Positions 6,630-11,693 of a stretch of 11,693 bases of DNA are shown in pieces. Source of the DNA: JBHGAV01 sp041946685 (GTDB lineage Bacteria; Acidobacteriota; Terriglobia; Bryobacterales; Bryobacteraceae). A program made the position numbers and the translations under genes. The DNA lies in assembly GCA_041946685.1 (NCBI GenBank), contig JBHGAV010000090.1:1-11693 (forward strand). Direction: 5' to 3'. Under the pieces are notes generated by a model. That model did not search any database, had not been told where the DNA came from, and saw only the letters and a program-made list of their open reading frames with translations. The first letter of the stretch is position 1. Every line of letters starts with the position of its first letter.

Positions 6630-6794
6630 GCGACAGTATGTCACAAGCGCGGGAAATTGGCCGCATCGTCCTGGGGGCTGTTCGGAGGCCACGGCTACCT
6701 CTGCCAGAGCGGTGGTTTCGGAGACGCCCTGACGGCCGCCGAAAGCGGGTGATGGTACTGAGACCGCCGGGACTCTGTGTTGGACCACTGGCGC

Positions 6795-6823
6795 TTGAAC
6801 GGCAAGGCATTCCCCGTTATTAT
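6795..6823 (+). promoter_or_regulatory. Sigma70-like promoter of the PEP-CTERM gene
   Basis: TTGAAC (6795-6800) and TATTAT (6818-6823) are separated by exactly 17 bp. Each is close to consensus, and transcription would begin near 6830, about 23 nt before the GTG start. This is the clearest promoter in the window. Confidence 0.55.
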
Positions 6824-6842
6824 CGAGTTTCACCTCTGAAAG

Positions 6843-6852
6843 GAGAGATCTC
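6843..6852 (+). promoter_or_regulatory. GAGA-NN-TCTC repeat at the PEP-CTERM ribosome-binding site
   Basis: AAAGGAGAGATCTC ends directly at the GTG start codon. It contains the perfect palindrome GAGATCTC, and the AGGAG ribosome-binding site can pair with the following TCTC. Confidence 0.35.
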
Positions 6853-7533
6853 GTGGCCAGGTTCGCGCGGTTCGGGCTCTTCGGCGCATTGCTGGCGGCG
6901 CTTTGCCTGCCGGCGCAGGCAGGAGTCATCTTTTTTACCGACTGGGCGTCTTTTTCCGCTGCCGCGCCCGGCCTGCCAGTTGAAGACTTTGAGGAAGGCG
7001 TGATCGGTCCGGGTTCGGTCTCTGCGTGTCCATCGCCGCTGGACATCACAACCGACAACTTCTGTTTTGCGTCTGGCTCCATTCTGGCGGGGATCCAATT
7101 CGCCAGTTCGGACAACCCGACGGACGGCTTGGCGATCACCGGCGACGGGTTTGGCGGCATCGTGAGCAAAGCGATCTTCGCCAACTATTTCGTCGACACA
7201 CTCGTCATCAGCTTGACATCCCCGGCGAGCGCGATCGGGTTCGATGCCTATAACTACAACGGAACCGGGTTGAGCGTCCAGGTGTATGACACCGAGGGTG
7301 GACTGCTGGGCAGCACCAGCATTCCGGCGGGTTTCCCGGGCGCGACGTTTTTCGGCGTCATTTCTGACTCTGGTCCGATCGGGCGAGTGACGCTCGATGG
7401 CTCAGGCGGGGCCGAGGGTGTCGACAACGTCGCTTTTGGCTTGGCCAACGCCGTTCCCGAGCCGGCTACAACGGCGTTGTTGGGCGCGGGCTTGATGGGG
7501 CTGCTTGTCTGGCGGCGCCGCGCCGCGCGTTGA
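6853..7533 (+). CDS. PEP-CTERM sorting domain-containing secreted protein
   Basis: The 226-residue protein has an N-terminal signal peptide, with a hydrophobic core at about residues 7-20 and likely cleavage after AQA. The mature part of about 175 residues is rich in Gly, Ser, Thr and Asp and has a predicted beta-rich character. The C-terminus is a textbook PEP-CTERM signal: VPEP at 201-204, a hydrophobic helix ALLGAGLMGLLVW, then the Arg cluster WRRRAAR. Such proteins are exported, processed by an exosortase at the membrane and delivered to the cell surface or extracellular matrix, where many take part in exopolysaccharide or biofilm structure. No exosortase gene is in the window. The GTG start has AGGAG 7 nt upstream and a good promoter. 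The gene converges on the ATC-hydrolase-family gene with a 14-bp gap and diverges from the oxidoreductase gene, so it is probably monocistronic. Its precise function is unknown. Confidence 0.88.
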   Translation: MARFARFGLFGALLAALCLPAQAGVIFFTDWASFSAAAPGLPVEDFEEGVIGPGSVSACPSPLDITTDNFCFASGSILAGIQFASSDNPTDGLAITGDGFGGIVSKAIFANYFVDTLVISLTSPASAIGFDAYNYNGTGLSVQVYDTEGGLLGSTSIPAGFPGATFFGVISDSGPIGRVTLDGSGGAEGVDNVAFGLANAVPEPATTALLGAGLMGLLVWRRRAAR

Positions 7534-7547
7534 CGGCCGGCTTCTGG

Positions 7548-8177
7548 TCAGCTTTCCATCTGGTAGCGAAGCACGCAGTCGCTGTCTCCCTGCATCAGCG
7601 TCCGCGTTCGGATGAGGCGCAGCTTCGGGTTTAGTCCTCGCGCCACCGCATAGTCCGGGTAGCAGACCATCGCGTAGCCGATGTCGCCGGCGTTTTCGTC
7701 GCGGAAGACCTTGGCCCAGAGACAACGCTTGACGCGGTAGGCGAACGCCTGCGGGGAGCGCTCCACGATTTCGGCATCCAGGGCGTGCTGCATGAGCGGC
7801 GGAGGGTTACTCAAGGCGGCCGCCAGAGCGGTCAGATCAGTGATTTGCGGAGGCAGCCCGGCGGTCTTTCGAGCGACGACGCCATCAGAAGCTTTCTGAA
7901 CGGCGGCGACGAACTTCTCGCGGCCCATCTGCGCCGCAAGTTCCTTCAACAGCGGGATCAGGTCTTTCTGGTAGGCGAAGCGGAAAACCTGCTCCCAGCT
8001 CATGCCGGAGTTGTCACTCCAATCCAACCCCATCCGTAAAGGCGGCGCGTCCTGCCCACAGAGAGCCGCGTGCGCGCAGGCAAGGCAGCCTGCCGTTCGC
8101 GCGGGGAGGACGGAAAACAGGGAGCGCCGGGTCAACATCCCGTATCCGGCGGCACTGCCGGTCTGTTTCAGATCCAT
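7548..8177 (-). CDS. L-2-amino-thiazoline-4-carboxylic acid hydrolase (ATC hydrolase) family protein
   Basis: With the ATG at 8177 the protein has 209 residues. The C-terminal half carries the family pattern: RCLWAKVFRDENAGDIGYAM (151-170), Cys172 within VCYPDYAVARGLNPKLRLIR, and TRTLMQGDSDCVLRY (191-205). The founding enzyme opens the thiazoline ring of ATC on the route to L-cysteine, but most family members are uncharacterised, so that substrate should not be assumed. The N-terminus has a twin-arginine-like motif, TRRSLFSVLPA (residues 16-26), followed by a Cys- and Ala-rich stretch, which suggests export by Tat. A convincing lipobox is not clear. The start is chosen because GGGAGG lies 9 nt upstream. 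The frame continues up to 8366, but the extra 63 residues have no family-like features. A second possible start is the Met at 8138, directly before the TRRS motif. Confidence 0.78.
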   Translation of the reverse strand: MDLKQTGSAAGYGMLTRRSLFSVLPARTAGCLACAHAALCGQDAPPLRMGLDWSDNSGMSWEQVFRFAYQKDLIPLLKELAAQMGREKFVAAVQKASDGVVARKTAGLPPQITDLTALAAALSNPPPLMQHALDAEIVERSPQAFAYRVKRCLWAKVFRDENAGDIGYAMVCYPDYAVARGLNPKLRLIRTRTLMQGDSDCVLRYQMES

Positions 8178-8427
8178 AGAGCGCGGCCTCCCAACCTCAA
8201 GCCGGCCGCGCGACGGCGTGAGCCGCGGAATCAATGACGCGCCACGCAGCCGGCAATCCTTGAGACACCGCGATGCCGGGGTTAGTTCCGTTTCCGGCGA
8301 TGGAGAGTTCGTCCACAGCAGGAAGGAGGCGGCGCATGTGCGCCTCACTGCCCCGCTTTCGATCACGTTGGACCGCCGTCGTGCCAGACGGGACGGTTAG
8401 GGACGCGCGCGCCCGGCGGGCGGAGAT
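8178..8427. other. Gap between rhamnosidase and ATC-hydrolase-family gene, with a short coding-like frame
   Basis: No established gene lies here. On the minus strand a 46-codon frame (ATG 8337, TGA at 8197) contains AGNGTNPGIAVSQGLPAAWR. That resembles the glycine-rich C-terminal block of FAD-dependent oxidoreductases, but it is too short to assign. It is open back to the rhamnosidase stop codon, in the same frame. It may be a gene tail left by a deletion, or chance. Confidence 0.2.
8410..8422 (-). terminator. Weak stem-loop just after the rhamnosidase gene
   Basis: CGCCC and GGGCG form a 5-bp stem around a 3-nt loop, 5 bp past the rhamnosidase stop codon. It has no T-run, so it is at best a weak terminator candidate. 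Confidence 0.2.
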
Positions 8428-11400
8428 CTAGCGCACCTGAAACTCGTAAGAGCCGGAACCGATCTCGACCAGATGGTGGCCGGATTCCAGCTTCGACGCC
8501 ACCGGCTTGCCACCTTCGGTGAGCTTTGCCCCCGAGGGCGCAGGAAGGTAAACACGCGCCGTCGTGTTGGCCGGAATCCGAACCTTCAGCGTGAACGGCC
8601 CGCCGGCCGAGCCGCTCCAGTCCGAGATGATTCTGCCGTAAACCGAGTCGTATTCGGCGCGCGCCGCGGTGATCCGCGGATCCGGCCGCGGCCGGATGAG
8701 AATCTGCCGGAAACCGGGAGCGGCGGCATCGATTCCCGCAACGTAACGGTAGACCCATGCCACCACCGAGCCGAAGGCGTAGTGGTTGAAGGAGTTCATC
8801 GCCGGGTCGCCGGTGTCGCTGTTCCAGCGTTCCCACCAGGTAGTGGCGCCTTTGGCGATCATGTAGCCCCAACTGGGATAGGTTTCGTTGAGCAATAGCT
8901 TGTAGGCCACATCCAGCCGTCCATGGTCGGCCAAGACAAAGAGGAGGAACGGCGTGCCCAGGAAACCGGTCGACAAGTGGCCGCCGCGGGAGTCGATTTC
9001 CTTCACCAGGTTGTTGAGCAGAGCCGGCTCCAGCTCGGCGGGCGCCAGTTTCATGTACAGGGCCAACACGTAGGAAGTCTGCGTGCCGGCGTCGACGACG
9101 CCGTCGGGCCGGATGAAGGCCTTCCGGAACGCCTCGCGGACGGAGGCGACCACGCTCTGATACTTGACGGCTTCAGCATCGCGGCCGGTGGCGCGGGCCA
9201 TCTGCGAGGCCATATCGGCGATCAACGCCCAGTACGCCGTGGCGATCAGGTCTTTATTGGTGCGGCCGTCGGGCGCCAGCCAGTCGGCGAAATTGGGGCC
9301 AACGCGGTTCCGCCGGATGAAATCCGGGTTGCCCTCCTGGATGTAGGCGAGCCAGCGCTCGATCGCCTGCCAGTTGCGCTCGATGTAGGACGTGTCGCCG
9401 TACTGCATCCAGGCAGTCCAGGGCACGATCACCCCGGCGTCGCCCCAGCCGGGCGCCCCTTCGGGCATCCGCGGTACGTGCGGCGCGGTATTGGTGAAGG
9501 CTCCCTCGGCGGAGCGGGCGTCGAGCACGTCCCGCATCCACTTTGCCGTGAAGGCGGCGATGTCGAAATTGTAGGCGCCGGTGCGCCAGAAGACCGCGGC
9601 GTCGCCCGTCCACCCCAGCCGTTCGTCGCGCTGGGGGCAATCGGTGGGAACGCTGAGGAAGTTGCCTCGCTGGCCCCACAGTCCTACTTCATAGAACCGG
9701 TTGACCAGAGGGCTGGATGTGGTCAACTTGGCCGTAGGCTCCGCGGGAAGACTGTTGAGCACCTCTCCCGTGATCGCGGACAGCGCGGGCTCTCCGGGGT
9801 AGCCGGAGACCTCGACGTAGCGGAAGCCGTGGAAGGTGAAGTAGGGTGTGAAGGTCTCTTCGCCCTTGCCCGACAACACAAACACGTCGGTGGCGTTGGC
9901 CCCGCGCAGGTTGTCGACGTAGATGCCGCCGTCCGGCTTGAGCACCTCGGCGAACTGAAGGCGGATGCGGGTTCCCGCCGGCCCCGACGCCCGGAGCCTA
10001 ACCCATCCGACCATGTTCTGGCCCATGTCGAAGATGTAGGCCCCGCCGGGGCGCTGCGTGACGCTCTTCGGCTCAATGGTGCCGTTGACGCGCACCGGCG
10101 TGCCGATTTGGGCGGAGAGGACGACGGCGGGCGCTTCGGATTCGGCGGCAGGCGTCCACCGCTCGTCCTGGAAGCCGGACTGGTTCCAGCCCGGCTGTTC
10201 CAGGCGCGCGTCCTGCACCTCGCCGCCGTAGATCTCCGAGTAGAGCACCTGCGAAGCCGACGTGCGCCAGGTGTTGTCGGTGCCCACCACGCGGCGGCTG
10301 CCATCGCGATAGTTGATTTCCAGTTGCGCCAACAGGCGTGTGGGGCCTTTCCCGAAAAAGAAGCGCCGCCCGTACCAGCTCATCGCGCTGGCATACCACC
10401 CATCGCCGAGGATCGCACCGATGACGTTGGATCCCTGCGCGATCATCGCCGTCACGTCGTAGGTCTGGTAGGCGACGCGCTTGTTGTATTCGGTGAAATC
10501 CGGCGTAAGGACGTCGGCGCCAACCTGGCGCCCGTTCAGGTACATACGATAGCTGCCGAGCGCGGTTACATACAGCCTGGCCGAGCGAACGCCCTGTGAC
10601 ACGACAAATGGGCAGCGGAACAGGGCCGCCGGTCCAGGCAGCGGACCGGGGTCGCCCGCGGTCATGCGCGGATCGCCGAGCTCGGCGGCCAACGCAGCGG
10701 GACGCCAGTTACGGTCGCCTTCCATGCGCGCTTCCCAGTGCGCGTCGGTGGGAAAGCGTTGCATGACACCGTCGCCGCGCACGACCTTCAGCAGGCCCGC
10801 CAGCCCGGCGGGGACACGGCGGCTGGGCGGTTCCGGGGTGTCGGGCGGCATGGCTGCAGTCACCGACACCTCAATCGTGTTTGCGCCCGCCGCCAGGTAT
10901 TCGGCTACGTCCTGGCGGTCGAAGGCTTCCCAACTGCGCGTCTTGCCGCGGAGTTCATGGCCATTGACCGACGCCGTGAAGTCGCCGCGCGCGGTGAGAA
11001 ACAAGCTGGCGTTGAGCGGCTTTTCGTCGAGGATCACACTGAGGCGGAAGTACACCCTGGTGGTGAGCGGAACGCTGAAGGCGTCCTCGCCCGCTGCCCA
11101 GATCCAGCGGATGTCGGCGCGGTCTCGGGCGGCTTCCGGGTCGGGCCGGCTGATCCACCGGGCGGTCCAATCGGACGGGGCGAGAAGGCCCATCTCGAAC
11201 CACGCCGCCGGGGCATAACGCGAAACACGCCGCGCGCCGTCCCAGACGCGCACGGTCCAGTAGTAGCGGCGGCGGCTCTCCAGACGCGGCCCGCCGTAGG
11301 CGATGCCCACCGACTCGCCGGACGGCTGGATGCCGCTGGACCAGACGTCGGCCTTGCCGCGTTGCAGGCGGTCGGGAGTCGTGGCCACCAGGATTTCATA

Positions 11401-11562
11401 AGCCGTTTGGCGCCAGTCGCGCTCTGTGCTGTCGTTCTGCCAGGAGAAGCGCGGCGCCGCCATGTCGATGCCGATGGGGTTCACCTGGTGCTCGCAGCGC
11501 AGGCGTACCGGCTCGGCTTCGAGCACCGCCGCAATCAACATGAGTAGCCAGAATACCCGCAT
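8428..11562 (-). CDS. Secreted alpha-L-rhamnosidase, glycoside hydrolase family 78
   Basis: This 1044-residue enzyme should release terminal alpha-L-rhamnose from plant glycosides, pectic rhamnogalacturonan or microbial polysaccharides by an inverting mechanism. It has the full GH78 layout. A signal peptide of about 16 residues (hydrophobic FWLLMLIAAVL) is followed by a fibronectin-like N-terminal domain (VNPIGIDMAAPRFSWQ at 28-42) and a beta-sandwich region with SVNGHELRG and YRMYLNGRQVGADVLTP. A further beta-domain contains FDMGQNMVGW (511-520), then an (alpha/alpha)6 barrel from about 615, and a C-terminal beta-sandwich. DCPQRDERLGWTGD (641-654) contains Glu647, equivalent to the general acid Glu636 of Streptomyces avermitilis SaRha78A; Asp641 and Trp651 keep the same spacing as its substrate-binding residues. 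TTWWERWN contains Glu911, the likely general base. No residue appears to be missing. It is followed by no obvious operon partner and lies 76 bp from the tRNA-Leu gene. Confidence 0.95.
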   Translation of the reverse strand: MRVFWLLMLIAAVLEAEPVRLRCEHQVNPIGIDMAAPRFSWQNDSTERDWRQTAYEILVATTPDRLQRGKADVWSSGIQPSGESVGIAYGGPRLESRRRYYWTVRVWDGARRVSRYAPAAWFEMGLLAPSDWTARWISRPDPEAARDRADIRWIWAAGEDAFSVPLTTRVYFRLSVILDEKPLNASLFLTARGDFTASVNGHELRGKTRSWEAFDRQDVAEYLAAGANTIEVSVTAAMPPDTPEPPSRRVPAGLAGLLKVVRGDGVMQRFPTDAHWEARMEGDRNWRPAALAAELGDPRMTAGDPGPLPGPAALFRCPFVVSQGVRSARLYVTALGSYRMYLNGRQVGADVLTPDFTEYNKRVAYQTYDVTAMIAQGSNVIGAILGDGWYASAMSWYGRRFFFGKGPTRLLAQLEINYRDGSRRVVGTDNTWRTSASQVLYSEIYGGEVQDARLEQPGWNQSGFQDERWTPAAESEAPAVVLSAQIGTPVRVNGTIEPKSVTQRPGGAYIFDMGQNMVGWVRLRASGPAGTRIRLQFAEVLKPDGGIYVDNLRGANATDVFVLSGKGEETFTPYFTFHGFRYVEVSGYPGEPALSAITGEVLNSLPAEPTAKLTTSSPLVNRFYEVGLWGQRGNFLSVPTDCPQRDERLGWTGDAAVFWRTGAYNFDIAAFTAKWMRDVLDARSAEGAFTNTAPHVPRMPEGAPGWGDAGVIVPWTAWMQYGDTSYIERNWQAIERWLAYIQEGNPDFIRRNRVGPNFADWLAPDGRTNKDLIATAYWALIADMASQMARATGRDAEAVKYQSVVASVREAFRKAFIRPDGVVDAGTQTSYVLALYMKLAPAELEPALLNNLVKEIDSRGGHLSTGFLGTPFLLFVLADHGRLDVAYKLLLNETYPSWGYMIAKGATTWWERWNSDTGDPAMNSFNHYAFGSVVAWVYRYVAGIDAAAPGFRQILIRPRPDPRITAARAEYDSVYGRIISDWSGSAGGPFTLKVRIPANTTARVYLPAPSGAKLTEGGKPVASKLESGHHLVEIGSGSYEFQVR

Positions 11563-11565
11563 AGA

Positions 11566-11578
11566 AGAGATCGTCTCT
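11566..11578 (-). promoter_or_regulatory. AGAGA-NNN-TCTCT repeat before the rhamnosidase start
   Basis: A perfect 5-bp inverted repeat with a 3-nt loop lies 3 nt upstream of the ATG. The left arm read on the minus strand, AGAGA, is the only Shine-Dalgarno-like sequence, so the ribosome-binding site would be partly paired. Confidence 0.35.
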
Positions 11579-11638
11579 CAAGCGACGGGCGATTGTCGAG
11601 GGTGTGGGTCTGCGGGGGGCTGCGGGCGCGCCTCGGTC

Positions 11639-11693
11639 TGGTGCGGACGAGAGGACTTGAACCTCCACGCCCTCGCGGGCACTGGAACCTAAA
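11639..11693 (-). tRNA. tRNA-Leu (anticodon UAG), 3' part, cut by the window end
   Basis: Read on the minus strand, the anticodon loop TTTAGGT (11687-11693) is followed by the 3' anticodon stem, a long variable arm GCCCGCGAGGGC typical of class II tRNAs, and the T-arm GGTTCAAGTCC. The acceptor 3' strand TGCGGAC read in reverse, the discriminator A and an encoded CCA (11639-11641) complete the 3' end. The loop matches that of known tRNA-Leu(UAG), whose anticodon TAG lies at 11689-11691. The D-arm and 5' acceptor strand lie beyond the window. Confidence 0.92.

Noticed and set aside
5468..7003. 511-codon open frame on the plus strand
   Set aside because: It is mostly antisense to the Gfo/Idh/MocA gene, runs through its promoter region and into the PEP-CTERM gene in another frame, and has no recognisable motif.
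6597..7184. 195-codon minus-strand frame over the PEP-CTERM gene
   Set aside because: It overlaps two real genes and their shared promoter gap and has no protein-like features.
8178..8366. N-terminal extension of the ATC-hydrolase-family protein by 63 residues
   Set aside because: The extension has no conserved features and would bury the Tat-like signal; the ATG at 8177 has a good ribosome-binding site.
8923..10599. 558-codon open frame on the plus strand
   Set aside because: It lies wholly antisense to the strongly supported GH78 rhamnosidase and has a composition typical of a mirror frame of GC-rich coding DNA, with no domain pattern.
11396..11668. Minus-strand frame beginning MEVQVLSSAPD
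   Set aside because: This is the well-known false protein produced by translating the 3' part of a tRNA gene, here tRNA-Leu, and it then runs across the rhamnosidase start.
1..11693. CRISPR array, rRNA genes or intact insertion sequence
   Set aside because: No regularly spaced repeats, no rRNA-like sequence and no paired terminal inverted repeats were found on reading both strands.

Overview
The window looks like a stretch of a high-GC, soil-type bacterial chromosome. An acidobacterium of the Bryobacterales/Solibacter kind is the best guess. This is inferred from the combination of a Tat-exported Gfo/Idh/MocA oxidoreductase, a PEP-CTERM surface protein, a secreted family GH78 alpha-L-rhamnosidase and a Tat-targeted ATC-hydrolase-family protein. 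No single marker proves it.

The left part (about 1-5.0 kb) reads as an accessory island. It opens with a decayed IS256-family transposase. Next come a convergent BCS1-like AAA+ ATPase gene (687-2051, minus), a doubtful small ORF (2097-2306, minus), and a divergent pair: a WYL-domain transcriptional regulator (2330-3328, plus) followed 57 bp later by a PD-(D/E)XK nuclease-like protein (3386-4753, plus). A broken excisionase/VapB-like antitoxin gene (minus) closes the island; it is interrupted by an in-frame stop and has no toxin partner. ATPase, nuclease fold and WYL regulator between mobile or selfish gene debris fits a genome-defence or conflict module. Its composition does not match any defence system I can name, so this is the candidate undescribed system of the window.

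The right part (5.25-11.69 kb) is visibly more GC-rich and looks resident. It holds a Gfo/Idh/MocA oxidoreductase (minus), a PEP-CTERM protein (plus) with a good sigma70-like promoter, an ATC-hydrolase-family protein (minus), a 1044-residue alpha-L-rhamnosidase (minus) and the 3' part of a tRNA-Leu(UAG) gene cut by the window end. The rhamnosidase and the oxidoreductase would suit turnover of rhamnose-containing plant or microbial polysaccharides. They are separate transcription units, so joint action is only an inference.

Three resident genes carry a small GAGA...TCTC inverted repeat that overlaps the Shine-Dalgarno region just before the start codon; the island genes do not. No CRISPR array, rRNA gene or intact insertion sequence is visible. 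Bases 1-189 show nothing I can identify.
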